Source: Alphaproteobacteria bacterium (GTDB lineage Bacteria; Pseudomonadota; Alphaproteobacteria; Ferrovibrionales; Ferrovibrionaceae). Taken from it: a stretch of 48,496 nucleotides of DNA. Positions within the stretch are counted from its first letter, which is position 1, and each line of letters opens with the position of its first letter. The stretch is from assembly GCA_018336035.1 (NCBI GenBank), contig JAGXRD010000148.1, forward strand, positions 1-48,496, written 5' to 3'. Positions 16,268-25,685 of this stretch are shown here, piece after piece. The notes beneath the pieces were generated by a model. The model had not been told where the DNA came from, ran no database searches, and saw only the letters and a list, made by a program, of their open reading frames with translations. The position numbers were made by a program, and so were the translations under genes.

Positions 16268-17770
16268 TCAATCTTCAACGAAAACCTCACTCCGTTTTTT
16301 CGCAATGCTGGGCAGCATCATGAAGATCAGCGCAGCAACCGTAATCAGCAGCAAGCTGGCACTGAGCGGACGCGTGACAAATACCGACATATCGCCGTTC
16401 GAGATGATCAACGTGCGCCGCAGGTATTCCTCGAGCATCGGCCCGAGGATGAAGCCAAGGATGAAGGGTGCCGGCTCGCATTCAAGCTTCACCAGCAGAT
16501 ACCCGAGAACACCCGATATGGCGATTTCATAGACGCCGAAGGCATTCCCATTGACGCTGTACACGCCAACACAGCAGAACGCAGTGATCGCCGGGAACAG
16601 AATGGTGTAGGGAACACGGAGCAGCGATACCCAGATGCCAATCAGCGGCAAGTTCAAGATGATCAGCATCGCATTACCGACCCACATCGATGCAATCAGA
16701 CCCCAGAACAGATCCGGCGTCTTGGTGATGACGTTGGGCCCCGGGACAATGCCATGAATCATCATGGCGCCAATCATCAGCGCCATGACAGCATTCGACG
16801 GAATGCCAAGCGTCAGCATGGGAATAAAGGATGTCTGCGCGCCTGCGTTATTGGCGGATTCCGGCGCGACAACCCCCTCGATAACACCCTTGCCGAATTG
16901 ATCGGACTGTTTTGAGACCTTCTTCTCGACATTGTAGGCAACAAACGACGACAGCAGTGCGCCGCCGCCAGGAAGCACTCCGAGTACGGAGCCGATGGCG
17001 GTGCCGCGTATTGCAGGCGCCACCATCCGTTTCAGGTCTTCCTTACCCGGCCACAGGCTGGTGATCTTGTGCACGATCGGCTTGGTGGCGTCGACATGCT
17101 CAAGATTGCGGAGAATCTCGCTGATCCCGAAAACGCCCACCGCGATGGCCACGAAATCGAGCCCGTCGAGCAGATCCTGTGCACCGAACGTAAAGCGCGG
17201 CATGCCGGAGTAGATGTCGGTTCCGGTCAGCCCCATTAGCAGGCCGAAGCAAACCATCGAAATGGCTTTCAGGACGGAGCCTGAAGCCAGCGCGATCGAT
17301 GACACCAGGCCCAGGGTCAGCAAGGAGAAATACTCTGCCGGGCCAAAGCTGAGCGCCATGCCGCTCAGGGGCTTGGCAAAGACCGCGATCAGGATCGTCG
17401 CGATCGTGCCAGCAAAGAATGAGCCAAGCGCTGAGGCGGCAAGCGCTATGCCGCCACGGCCCTGTTTCGCCATCTGGTAGCCATCCAGCGTGGTGACAGC
17501 CGAAGACGACTCACCGGGAAGGTTGATCAGGATCGCCGTCGTCGACCCGCCGTATTGCGAGCCGTAATAAATTCCGGCCAGCATGATCAGCGACGCGACA
17601 GGATCGAAGCCGAATGTCAGCGGCAGCAGCATTGCAATGGTCGCCAGCGGCCCGATGCCCGGAAGAACGCCGATGACCGTCCCCAGCAGAGCGCCGATGA
17701 AGCAGTACAGGATGTTCGCCGGCTGAAAAGCGACGCCGAGGCCGATGCCCAGATTGTGAATCAGGTCCAT
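16268..17770 (-). CDS. tctA: Tripartite tricarboxylate transporter large permease, TctA family
   Basis: The 12-helix membrane subunit of a TTT transporter, which imports carboxylates using an ion gradient with a TctC receptor. About 500 residues. The glycine-rich signature lies near the start (GALLGTVIGVLPGIGPLATI), and the second family block is AIGSVLGVLPGGGALLSSFV. Start is taken at the ATG of MDLIHNLGIGLGVAFQ, preceded by GAGG and 7 bp after the tctB stop; an upstream TTG in the same frame is less likely. It is the last gene of the operon beginning at 24476. No TctC gene adjoins; two are in the sister operons. Confidence 0.95.
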   Translation of the reverse strand: MDLIHNLGIGLGVAFQPANILYCFIGALLGTVIGVLPGIGPLATIAMLLPLTFGFDPVASLIMLAGIYYGSQYGGSTTAILINLPGESSSAVTTLDGYQMAKQGRGGIALAASALGSFFAGTIATILIAVFAKPLSGMALSFGPAEYFSLLTLGLVSSIALASGSVLKAISMVCFGLLMGLTGTDIYSGMPRFTFGAQDLLDGLDFVAIAVGVFGISEILRNLEHVDATKPIVHKITSLWPGKEDLKRMVAPAIRGTAIGSVLGVLPGGGALLSSFVAYNVEKKVSKQSDQFGKGVIEGVVAPESANNAGAQTSFIPMLTLGIPSNAVMALMIGAMMIHGIVPGPNVITKTPDLFWGLIASMWVGNAMLIILNLPLIGIWVSLLRVPYTILFPAITAFCCVGVYSVNGNAFGVYEIAISGVLGYLLVKLECEPAPFILGFILGPMLEEYLRRTLIISNGDMSVFVTRPLSASLLLITVAALIFMMLPSIAKKRSEVFVED

Positions 17771-17777
17771 GGCTGCC

Positions 17778-18236
17778 TCAATTCCCGATCCAGGCGCCAA
17801 TCACGGGGATCGGCAACCGGAGAGCCAGAATGAAAATCAGCACGCAGAACACGGATATGGCCAGGCCGATCAGCACAGCCGACCTGGCCTTCAATGCCGG
17901 ACTGGCCGCAGAGCTTATGACCGCGGTTCCAAAAACAGTCAGCAGCATGCCAAGCCCGCTGAGCACGGCACCGAAAAAGACAATTCCGGCCGTGATGGTG
18001 ATAACAGGCCGCCACGCAAATTTCCCGAACAGTGTACCCGGACCGCTCGAGAAACTCTTCAACAGACCGATGCCGCCGAGCAGGATCAGCGCTGATGACA
18101 GGACGATCGGAAAGAAGCCCGGCCCCATCTCGGTCACCTGACCGATCGGCAGCTTCGACAGGATTATAGAACCGTAAAGCAAGCCTACTCCGATAAAGAA
18201 CAGGCTAGCCGCCGCATCCTTTCTGTTCAGCACCAT
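17778..18236 (-). CDS. tctB: Tripartite tricarboxylate transporter small permease, TctB family
   Basis: The four-helix small membrane subunit paired with TctA. The 152-residue protein shows hydrophobic segments at about 10-28 (ASLFFIGVGLLYGSIILSKL), 40-60 (PGFFPIVLSSALILLGGIGL), 75-100 and 115-140. The EMGPGFFP motif is the TctB hallmark. Its stop is 7 bp ahead of tctA. It lies 124 bp downstream of the aldehyde dehydrogenase gene, with no obvious terminator or promoter between, so it probably belongs to the same transcript. Confidence 0.9.
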   Translation of the reverse strand: MVLNRKDAAASLFFIGVGLLYGSIILSKLPIGQVTEMGPGFFPIVLSSALILLGGIGLLKSFSSGPGTLFGKFAWRPVITITAGIVFFGAVLSGLGMLLTVFGTAVISSAASPALKARSAVLIGLAISVFCVLIFILALRLPIPVIGAWIGN

Positions 18237-18360
18237 AGAAATGCCCTCCCAGGCTTGCCTCGTGCTCGTGACCGCCTCTGCTTTGTCTCAGCAGATGATG
18301 TCGGTCAGTTCTTCGGTTCGTTTCCTCGGTCTTCCAGATACTCGCCTGTCACCCCGTGCC

Positions 18361-19857
18361 TCAGGTGACGTTCATCCAGACGGATTTCACATTCAGGAAT
18401 TCTTCCAGGTGCTGGATGCCCGACTCGCGGCCATATCCGCTCATCTTGTAGCCACCGAAAGGCATGGCCGGATCGCGGGTCATCCAGCAGTTCACCCAGA
18501 CCGATCCAGAACGCAGACCTTTGGCGATCCGGTGCGCCTTCTTCAGATTCTGCGTCCAGACGCCGCCGCCAAGGCCATATTGCGAGGTATTGCCACGCGC
18601 GATGACCTCGTCGATATCGTCGAAAGGCAGAACGGATACGACAGGGCCGAAAATCTCTTCCTGGGCGATCCGCATCTCGTCCTTCACGTTGGCGAAAACC
18701 GTCGGAGAGACGAAATAGCCCTTCGACAGGTCGCCCTCCGAAATGCGTTCGGCGCCGGACGCAACGCTCGCACCCTCATTCTGCCCGATGGCAAAATAGC
18801 CAGTGACCCGCTCGAGCTGCTGTTGCGACACCAGAGGACCGATCTGCGTTTTCGGATCCTGGCCGTTTCCGACCTTCAGGCCCTTGCCATAGGCTGCGAC
18901 CTTTTCGACGAACTGGTCGTGGACCTTTCGCTCCACGAACAGGCGCGTGCCCGCGCCGCAAACCTGCCCGGTGTTGCTGAACGCGGCCATCGCCGAGCCC
19001 GGAACGGCCAGATCAAGATCGGCATCTGCGAACACGATATTCGCCGACTTGCCACCCAGTTCGAGCGAGAGGCGCTTGATATTGCCCGCCGATGCGCGGA
19101 TCAGGTGCTGGCCCGTGATATGTGACCCGGTGAAGGCGATCTTGTCGACGTCTTGATGCGCGGACAGCGCAGCACCGGCCGTTTCACCGAAGCCGGAAAC
19201 CACATTAAACACACCCGGCGGAATGCCCGCCTCGACGGAAAGCTCAGCGATCCGCAGGGCGCAGAGAGGCGCCTGTTCTGCGGGCTTGAAAACGGCCGTG
19301 CAGCCCGTCGCCAGAATCGGGCCCAGTTTCCAGATCACCGCATTGATGGGACCATTCCAGGCCGTGATGGCACCGACGACGCCGACCGGCTCCTTGCTCG
19401 TATAAGTGAAGATGTGACCCGGCTGGGAATTCTCGACGACTTCGCCATGCAGGGCGGTCGCCATGCCGGCATAGTAACGCAGCATTCCGATGATCGAGGT
19501 TTTCCTAGACCGGGTGCGGCTGATCGGCCCGCCCATATCCAGCGTCTCAAGCAGACTCAGCTCGTCGTAATGCTTGTCCATGAGATCGCACAGACGCAGG
19601 AGGACTTCCTGCCGGTCATATGGCTTGAATTTGCTCCATGGGCCATTGAACGCAGCGCGGGCGGCGCGGACAGCGCGGTCGATATCTTCGGCACTGCCTT
19701 CCACCACATCGGCGAGCAGTTCACCCGTCGCAGGATTTCTCGACTCGAACGTGCGGCCGGTTGAACCCTCAACCCACTCACCATTGATGAAGAGCTTCTT
19801 CAGCTTTCCATCCAGCCACGGATGGACACGGCTGATCATTTGTTCTGCTGCACTCAT
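18361..19857 (-). CDS. NAD(P)-dependent aldehyde dehydrogenase
   Basis: Oxidises an aldehyde to the carboxylate (or to the acyl-CoA in some branches). The 498 residues have the standard layout: TAWNGP with N168 for the oxyanion hole, the NAD-binding region FTGSHITGQHLIRASAGN, general base E266 in LSLELGGKSANIVFADADLD, and nucleophile C300 in NTGQVCGAGTRLFVER. EEIFGPVVSVLPFDD lies near the end. All catalytic residues are present. The gene follows an alpha/beta hydrolase by 38 bp in the operon from 24476. In this cluster it would take the aldehyde released by the thiolase-like/DUF35 pair or made by the zinc alcohol dehydrogenase; that link is inference. Confidence 0.95.
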   Translation of the reverse strand: MSAAEQMISRVHPWLDGKLKKLFINGEWVEGSTGRTFESRNPATGELLADVVEGSAEDIDRAVRAARAAFNGPWSKFKPYDRQEVLLRLCDLMDKHYDELSLLETLDMGGPISRTRSRKTSIIGMLRYYAGMATALHGEVVENSQPGHIFTYTSKEPVGVVGAITAWNGPINAVIWKLGPILATGCTAVFKPAEQAPLCALRIAELSVEAGIPPGVFNVVSGFGETAGAALSAHQDVDKIAFTGSHITGQHLIRASAGNIKRLSLELGGKSANIVFADADLDLAVPGSAMAAFSNTGQVCGAGTRLFVERKVHDQFVEKVAAYGKGLKVGNGQDPKTQIGPLVSQQQLERVTGYFAIGQNEGASVASGAERISEGDLSKGYFVSPTVFANVKDEMRIAQEEIFGPVVSVLPFDDIDEVIARGNTSQYGLGGGVWTQNLKKAHRIAKGLRSGSVWVNCWMTRDPAMPFGGYKMSGYGRESGIQHLEEFLNVKSVWMNVT

Positions 19858-19895
19858 GGCGTTTCCTCCAACCTTCTTATCTCATCTCTGGTCAG

Positions 19896-20795
19896 CTAAA
19901 TGAGTAAAAATTCTTCGATTGCCGCTGCGACATCCTTGGCATACTCGACGTGGACCAGATGACCGGCATCCGCGATCACCTTCACATCCAGACTGCGAAA
20001 TGCTGATCTGCGCCGGGCGAGCTGCTCGGGCGTGGCCCCGATCTGCCGCGGAACATCGGATTTTCCACCTTCGATCCACAGCACGCGCGCTTCCACACGT
20101 TTCCAGCATGCTTCCGCTTCTTCCGGTCGCAGAAGTCCGACGTAGAGCATCTTGTTGGTAGGGCTGCGTTGCGCCGGATCATTGAGCATGCGCACAACGC
20201 CGTCATCTCCCATGCGCGCCAGATGCCGCGCCAGATACTCGGATTGTCCCGGGCGAAGCGCAGGGTTCGCGGCCTGCAGTTTTTCCGCGATGCGATCGAA
20301 AGACGGGTAACCGGGCCCGATTTTCTTTTCCGCGACGGCTTCAAGCCATTCCGCATACCTGGCCGGATGATCTTCGGGCGAGACTTCGCGGAAGCCGTGG
20401 CATTCCAGGTTCACCAGCCGCCTCACGCGATGGGGGAACACACCCGCATAAACACTACCTATATTGAAGCCCATGCTGTGGCAGATGAGATCGACAGGGG
20501 TCTCGGGCTGGAAATGCTGCAGCAGGGCCTGCAGGTCGGCGAGATAGTCGTTGAACCAGTAACTGCCATCGTCTGACCACTGGCTGTCTCCACATCCGCG
20601 CCAGTCAGGCGCAATGATGTAGTAATCCTCTTTCAGATGGTCGACCACATACTGAAAGGATGCGGAATTATCCATCCAGCCATGCAGCATGAAGATCGGA
20701 CGCCTGGTCTTCTCTCCCCAGGTGCGGACGTGATAGCGAAGACCACGGACATCGATGAAGATCGGCGCGCTCTTCTTCATGATCTGCGCCGTCAT
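19896..20795 (-). CDS. Alpha/beta hydrolase
   Basis: A 299-residue serine hydrolase of the alpha/beta fold. Visible parts are the oxyanion HG motif (FMLHGWMDNSASF, 36-48), nucleophile elbow CHSMG with S107 (in VDLICHSMGFNIGSVYA), and the C-terminal catalytic histidine about 279 (IADAGHLVHVEYAKD). The start is the ATG that overlaps the stop of the fused CoA-transferase gene (ATGA), so the two are translationally coupled; an ATG six codons later is also possible. Substrates could be an ester, a lactone or a ring-cleavage product. The coupling suggests it acts next to the CoA-transferase step. Confidence 0.9.
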   Translation of the reverse strand: MTAQIMKKSAPIFIDVRGLRYHVRTWGEKTRRPIFMLHGWMDNSASFQYVVDHLKEDYYIIAPDWRGCGDSQWSDDGSYWFNDYLADLQALLQHFQPETPVDLICHSMGFNIGSVYAGVFPHRVRRLVNLECHGFREVSPEDHPARYAEWLEAVAEKKIGPGYPSFDRIAEKLQAANPALRPGQSEYLARHLARMGDDGVVRMLNDPAQRSPTNKMLYVGLLRPEEAEACWKRVEARVLWIEGGKSDVPRQIGATPEQLARRRSAFRSLDVKVIADAGHLVHVEYAKDVAAAIEEFLLI

Positions 20796-23326
20796 ACCGG
20801 CTCGGTGGAATTCAGCACATGCCTGACCTGCTCGGCGGAATAGCCAAGCAGGTCTGTCAGTATCTGCTCGGACTGCTGGCCCAGCGTGGGCGGCGGCTTG
20901 AGCGAACGCCACAGCTTGCCATTGCACCGGAACGGCATGCCGAGCGTTCGCTGCACGCCCAACGTGGAATGCTGCAGATCGAATGTCATTTCCCTGGCGG
21001 CCGACTGTTCGGAGTCCAGCGCCCGGCCCACCGACCAGATCGGCGCACAGGGCACGTCATTGGCTTCCAGAGTCTCGATCCAGTGCGTCACAGATCCTGT
21101 CCGGAAGATCGGCTCGAGAATGTCGTTCAGGGCATCCCGGTTTTCTTTACGGTTCGCCAGAAGCCGGAAGCGCGGATCGTCGACAAGTTCCGGGCGTCCG
21201 ATCGCGCGCGCCAGTTTGGCCCAGAATTCCTGCGAGAAAGCCGCAACCACGAAATGCCCATCGGTCCCCTCATACGCACGATAGGGGACGATATTGTGAT
21301 GACCCGAGCCGACAGATTTCGGACTCTGCCCCGTGATCAGATAGGATTGCGCCAGATATCCCAGCAGCGACACGAGCGAGTCGTGCAGGCTCATATCGAC
21401 ATGCGCACCCAGGCCGGTGGTGCGCCGCGCCCGCAAAGCCGCCAGCGTCGCCAAGGCGCCGAAGATGCCACCGCACAGATCGCCAGCCGGAACGCCGATA
21501 CGGGCGGGCGGCCGACCATCTTCACCGGTCACCGCCATTGTGCCGGCAATGGCCTGGTTCACCAGGTCGAAGGAGATTTTCTCGCGCAGCGGTCCTGTCT
21601 GTCCGAAGCCTGAAATGGAGCAAAGGATGATGTCCGGCTTTACGGCGCGCAGATCGGCATAAGACAGTCCGAGCTTGCCCATCACGCCGGGCCGGAAATT
21701 CTCGACCACCACATCCGATTTGGCGACGAGATCGAGAAAGACGCGATGGCCTTCAACCGATTTCAGATCCAGGCAGATGCTGTCCTTGCCGCGGTTCACC
21801 GCCATGTAGTAGGCGCTCTCGGTTCCGACGAACGGCAGATTGCGGCGCGTCGGATCGCCAATCCGCGGCTCTTCGATCTTGATGACCTCCGCACCCAGTT
21901 CGGCAAAGATCAGGCAGCCCATCGGGCCTGCCAGCATCCTGGTCAGATCCAGCACGCGCAGACCCGCGAGCGGCAGGCCGGCACCCGCGGGCGCATTTGC
22001 GGCCGGCGGTGCTTTGGCTGCAGGCGCACCGCCTTGCGGCGCCTGCAGCCGGCGGTTCGCAGCCCCGGCCATGCTGTTGCAGCGGACAACGCCCCGCTCT
22101 GCCAGCGTGGAGATGTCCTGGGCCGGCATATTCAGGCGCTGCGACAGCACCGCTTCCGTGTCCTGTCCGAGCAGGGGAGCAGCCCGGAAATGCGGCTGAT
22201 ACTCTGCCTTGTTCTCGAAGCGGAAATGGAACGGCGTGCCGAGGGATTTGATTTTTCCGGCCGTCGGGTGTTCGACCTCCACCACCATTTTCCGGTGCTT
22301 GGTCTGCTCCATTTCGAGCGCCGCACCAACCGAATTGATCTGCCCGTTGGGCACATCGCCTTCGTCCAGCCTCCCCAGCCATTCGGCGGTCGGCCTGGTT
22401 TTCAGGATCGGGTTGAGAATGCTTTCGAGTTCGGCCCGGTTTTTCAGCCGGTCGCTGAATGTCTTGAATTTCGGATTGTTGGGCAGTTCATCCTGTCCGA
22501 CCACGACAGCAAACTTGCGCCAGAATGCCTGCGTGAACGGAGCTGCGACCAGATAGCCGTCGCTGGTCTCGAAGCCGTTATAGGGATAGATCGTCGGATG
22601 GGCGGAGCCAAGCCGCTCAGGACTTGAGCCATTCGCAAAGTAGATGTTGGCCATGTAACTCAGCAGAGTCAGGCCGACGTCAAACATCGCGATATCAAGC
22701 ACGCAGCCTTCTCCGCTGCGTTCACGCTGCTCCAGGGCCGCCAGAATCCCGATGGCGGCAAACATGCCGGAGACCTCGTCCGCGAGCGGCAGCCCCATCT
22801 TCACGGGAGGCCGGCCCGGTTCGCCGGTCACCGCCATGGCGCCGGTGAGCGCCTGGATGACAAGGTCATAGGCGATCTTGTCCCGCAGCGGGCCGGTCTG
22901 GCCGAATGCAGACAGGCTGCAGAAGATCAGGCGGGGATTTTTTGCCTTGAGCGTCTCGTAATCCAGACCCAGGCGCTTCATCACGCCCGGGCGAAAATTC
23001 TCCACCACAATATCGCACTGGATCGCGAGTTCGCGCGCAATGCGTCGCCCCTCCTCCGATTTGAGATTGAGAGAGACGCTCTCCTTGTTGCGGTTGACTG
23101 ACACATAGTAGTGGCTCTCGCCACCGACGAAGGGATGGTTGTGCCGCGTGACATCGGTGCCCTCGATGTCCTCGATCTTGGTGACCTGCGCCCCCAGATC
23201 GGCCAGCATCATCGTGCAGAACGGTCCCGACAAGACGCGTGTAAAGTCCAAGATCTTCAAACCGGCAAGCGGAAATACGGCTTGCTGCTGGGCTTGATCG
23301 GGCCGCACGTCTGTTGCGGTATTCAT
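20792..23326 (-). CDS. Fused two-domain class III CoA-transferase (CaiB-CaiB)
   Basis: An 844-residue protein made of two complete CaiB/BaiF domains. Domain 1 spans about 18-410 (LAGLKILDFTRVLSGPFCTM; D183 in GLPLADEVSGMFAA). Domain 2 spans about 451-844 (LAGLRVLDLTRMLAGPMGCL; D616 in GVPAGDLCGGIFGA). Between them is a low-complexity Ala/Pro/Gly linker (about 426-450). Both predicted catalytic aspartates are kept, so both halves may be active. Class III enzymes normally work as interlocked dimers, and a fusion could supply the dimer in one chain, as in the two-domain DddD. The start is the ATG at 23326; the open frame extends upstream into the dehydratase gene but has no better start. Confidence 0.9.
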   Translation of the reverse strand: MNTATDVRPDQAQQQAVFPLAGLKILDFTRVLSGPFCTMMLADLGAQVTKIEDIEGTDVTRHNHPFVGGESHYYVSVNRNKESVSLNLKSEEGRRIARELAIQCDIVVENFRPGVMKRLGLDYETLKAKNPRLIFCSLSAFGQTGPLRDKIAYDLVIQALTGAMAVTGEPGRPPVKMGLPLADEVSGMFAAIGILAALEQRERSGEGCVLDIAMFDVGLTLLSYMANIYFANGSSPERLGSAHPTIYPYNGFETSDGYLVAAPFTQAFWRKFAVVVGQDELPNNPKFKTFSDRLKNRAELESILNPILKTRPTAEWLGRLDEGDVPNGQINSVGAALEMEQTKHRKMVVEVEHPTAGKIKSLGTPFHFRFENKAEYQPHFRAAPLLGQDTEAVLSQRLNMPAQDISTLAERGVVRCNSMAGAANRRLQAPQGGAPAAKAPPAANAPAGAGLPLAGLRVLDLTRMLAGPMGCLIFAELGAEVIKIEEPRIGDPTRRNLPFVGTESAYYMAVNRGKDSICLDLKSVEGHRVFLDLVAKSDVVVENFRPGVMGKLGLSYADLRAVKPDIILCSISGFGQTGPLREKISFDLVNQAIAGTMAVTGEDGRPPARIGVPAGDLCGGIFGALATLAALRARRTTGLGAHVDMSLHDSLVSLLGYLAQSYLITGQSPKSVGSGHHNIVPYRAYEGTDGHFVVAAFSQEFWAKLARAIGRPELVDDPRFRLLANRKENRDALNDILEPIFRTGSVTHWIETLEANDVPCAPIWSVGRALDSEQSAAREMTFDLQHSTLGVQRTLGMPFRCNGKLWRSLKPPPTLGQQSEQILTDLLGYSAEQVRHVLNSTEPV

Positions 23327-23369
23327 CCTACGCTTCACTCCCTCATAAATCTGCCCGATGTTGTCGGTG

Positions 23370-24476
23370 CTATTTTCTTGGCAATACGACTTCCGCTTTT
23401 GCGGTCGCGCTGACGCGACCACGCTGATCCACGGCCTCCAGTTCAAGGAAGGCGCAGGCGTCTTTCTCGGATAGATCGGTCACCTTGCCCTTGATCCAGG
23501 AGATATCACCGACATAGTTCGGCCCCGAGAGACGAACTTGGAGACGTCGCAGCCAACCATTGTCGCCCATCCAGTCAGACAGACAATGATCGAACCAGCC
23601 GATTCTCTGCGGCCCGTAGTCATACATCGTTGGCATCCCAATATGCTTGGCCAGACCTTCATCCCAGTGCACGCGTTCCGGCACATCGGGAATGCCATAG
23701 GCATCGATCACTGCAGCGCCAGGATGTCGAGAGATGAAGGAGTACCACTGCCGGTGTGCACGGACATAGATATAGCCAAAGCCCATGAGGAAACAGATCA
23801 TGTCGGTGACCGTGAGCGGGCCTTTGATCAGCGACGGAATTTCGTCTCCGATGCGCATGTCGTCGAAATACACGAGCCTGCTTCCAGCCCGGGTCTCGGA
23901 TTCCTTGGCATAGGCTGCCGCGATGTCAGCGATTTCATTCTCGGAATATGACTGGCGCCGCAGGTCCGAATATTTTCCCTTCTCGCCGCCGGATTTCCGT
24001 TCAGTGCGGAAGGTATGCGAATGCAGCGTGCTGAGCAGCTCACCGGACGAATCCCGATACTGCGTCGTGTAGACCTGCTGGAACACTCGCCCCGCATAGC
24101 GCCCCTGGCGCTCGATGAGATCGCTCAGGGCGGTCTTGGCATGGATGCGCGTTCCGGCCTCGATCGGCTTGTGGCAGTGCAGGTCGATTCCGGAGAACAG
24201 TCCATGGATACCCGCGAGGCCGCGCGAACGGGCGAAACCGCAAGTCATCACGAAGGTCGGTGGCGCGGTAATGGCGCCCCAGCGGGTCTTCTTGCTGTAG
24301 GCCGCGTCGAGGAAACGCGGATTGTCATCGCCGATGCCAAGAGCGTAATGCCGGATCGCATCGTCTGTCGCAGCGGTGTTGTATTGCGGGAGATCGACTT
24401 CGATCCCCATCGAGCGGCGCAAATCCTCAAGAGCCTCTTCTGTAATGCGGGCTTCAAGAGTGGAAACATCAGCCAT
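23370..24476 (-). CDS. Acyl dehydratase, FAS1-like/MaoC double-hotdog type
   Basis: A 368-residue protein of the FAS1-like dehydratase (MaoC N-terminal) family, predicted to hydrate or dehydrate an acyl-CoA. The N-half is a hotdog with DAIRHYALGIGDDNPRFLDA and GAITAPPTFVMTCGFARSRG. The HCHKPIEAGTRIHAKTAL strand leads to the linker. The C-half is a second hotdog-like region (YFDDMRIGDEIPSLIKGPLT, then IGMPTMYDYGPQRIGWFDHC). The catalytic positions are less clear than in ordinary MaoC enzymes. It is first in its operon. AAGGGAG precedes the ATG, and the tandem operator B sits only 20-56 bp upstream. Confidence 0.85.
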   Translation of the reverse strand: MADVSTLEARITEEALEDLRRSMGIEVDLPQYNTAATDDAIRHYALGIGDDNPRFLDAAYSKKTRWGAITAPPTFVMTCGFARSRGLAGIHGLFSGIDLHCHKPIEAGTRIHAKTALSDLIERQGRYAGRVFQQVYTTQYRDSSGELLSTLHSHTFRTERKSGGEKGKYSDLRRQSYSENEIADIAAAYAKESETRAGSRLVYFDDMRIGDEIPSLIKGPLTVTDMICFLMGFGYIYVRAHRQWYSFISRHPGAAVIDAYGIPDVPERVHWDEGLAKHIGMPTMYDYGPQRIGWFDHCLSDWMGDNGWLRRLQVRLSGPNYVGDISWIKGKVTDLSEKDACAFLELEAVDQRGRVSATAKAEVVLPRK

Positions 24477-24495
24477 ACGGTAAGCTCCCTTAATT

Positions 24496-24532
24496 TATTC
24501 TATATAGAGAATAGTATTCTTGTTGGAGAATT
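24496..24532. promoter_or_regulatory. Tandem palindromic operator B (IclR regulon)
   Basis: The cores TTCTATATAGAGAA (24498-24511) and TTCTTGTTGGAGAA (24517-24530) start 19 bp apart. The first ends about 20 bp before the dehydratase ATG on the minus strand, so bound protein would cover the promoter or transcription start of that operon. Confidence 0.75.
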
Positions 24533-24595
24533 TATCGAGGTTGCGGCGCCCTTGTCAAACCCAATCGCATTGACAGGCGTTTTTCTCAATCCTAA

Positions 24596-24632
24596 TATTC
24601 TCTATAGAATATATTATTCTCTATTAAGAATT
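24596..24632. promoter_or_regulatory. Tandem palindromic operator C (IclR regulon)
   Basis: The cores TTCTCTATAGAATA (24598-24611) and TTCTCTATTAAGAA (24617-24630) start 19 bp apart. The second ends 48 bp before the GTG start of the plus-strand tctC gene. With operator B it occupies the divergent promoter region between two operons; about 66 bp separate the pairs. Confidence 0.75.
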
Positions 24633-24677
24633 TCTGGACGAAACCTCTTTCGCCGGGCCGCCAAGCTGGAGCATGAC

Positions 24678-25655
24678 GTGCGGTATCTGAAATCTGCCGG
24701 GTTTTTCGCCTTCTCGTGTGCCGCCATGCTGCTCGCATTTCAGGCACCTAACGCGAAAGCGGATGACTATCCGAAGAAGCCGATCCGCCTGCTGGTCGGA
24801 TATCCGCCCGGCGGACCGGTGGATTACTTCGGCCGTATCGTGGCGGACTTCCTGGTCAAAGACCTGGGGCAGCCGGTTGTTGTCGAAAACAAGCCCGGAG
24901 CATCGGGTACCATCGCGCTTGAGGAACTCGCCCGGGCAAAACCGGACGGCTATACGCTCGAAATCGTCCCCAGCCCGGCCATCACGATCTCGCCTTATCT
25001 TCAGTCGGTCCGTTTCAAACCCACCGAAGACTTCACCCCCATTTCGAATCTGGTCATCGGGCCGCTTGCCCTTGTCGTTCGCAAGGACTTTCCGGCCAAC
25101 AACATCGATGAATTGATGGCGACCGCTCGCGCAAACCCGGCACGCTATACATTTGGCTCCGCAGGCAAGGGCGGCTCCAATCATCTTGCCGGAGAACTGT
25201 TTCAGAAACAGGCTCAGGTTCGCCTGCGCCATGTCGCATACACCGGCGTCGGGCCCGCTCTGCGCGACGTGATGGGCCTCCATATCGACATGATGTTCCT
25301 GTCGATCGGCGAGGCCTATGATCAGCTTCAGGCCGGATCGATTAAAGGCATCGCGGTGGGCTCGAAAGAGCGTAACCGCCGCCTCCCCGATCTGCCGACA
25401 CTCAATGAGACAGCATTGCCCGGTTACGAGGCTGTCGTCTGGTACTCGCTGATGGCGCCGGCAAAACTGCCTGCGGATATCACAAGCCGGCTGAATCGTG
25501 CGATTACGAATATCGCTGCCGACCCCAAGTTCTCGACTCCCATCATCGAGCGCGGATACGACGTGATCCCGTCAACCCCCGAAGCGCTGGCGGAGCGCGT
25601 CCGGGTCGAAAGCCGGCAATGGGCCGGCATCATCTCGGAACTGGACAAGAAGTGA
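24678..25655 (+). CDS. Tripartite tricarboxylate transporter binding protein (TctC/Bug family), second copy
   Basis: A 325-residue Bug-family periplasmic receptor. The long open frame begins far upstream, but the GTG at 24678 is preceded by GGAG at six bases. It opens a proper signal peptide (RYLKSAGFFAFSCAAMLLAF, cleavage after NAKA). The mature start YPKKPIRLLVGYPPGGPVDY and VVVENKPGASGTIALEELAR are the two ligand loops. It differs clearly from the other Bug protein at 10625, so the pair may recognise different acids or be alternative receptors for the single TctA/TctB permease at 16268-18236. It leads the plus operon with a crotonase and an alcohol dehydrogenase. Confidence 0.92.
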   Translation: MRYLKSAGFFAFSCAAMLLAFQAPNAKADDYPKKPIRLLVGYPPGGPVDYFGRIVADFLVKDLGQPVVVENKPGASGTIALEELARAKPDGYTLEIVPSPAITISPYLQSVRFKPTEDFTPISNLVIGPLALVVRKDFPANNIDELMATARANPARYTFGSAGKGGSNHLAGELFQKQAQVRLRHVAYTGVGPALRDVMGLHIDMMFLSIGEAYDQLQAGSIKGIAVGSKERNRRLPDLPTLNETALPGYEAVVWYSLMAPAKLPADITSRLNRAITNIAADPKFSTPIIERGYDVIPSTPEALAERVRVESRQWAGIISELDKK

Positions 25656-25685
25656 TGCAGTCTCGCACCAAACGCGGTTTTTGAC

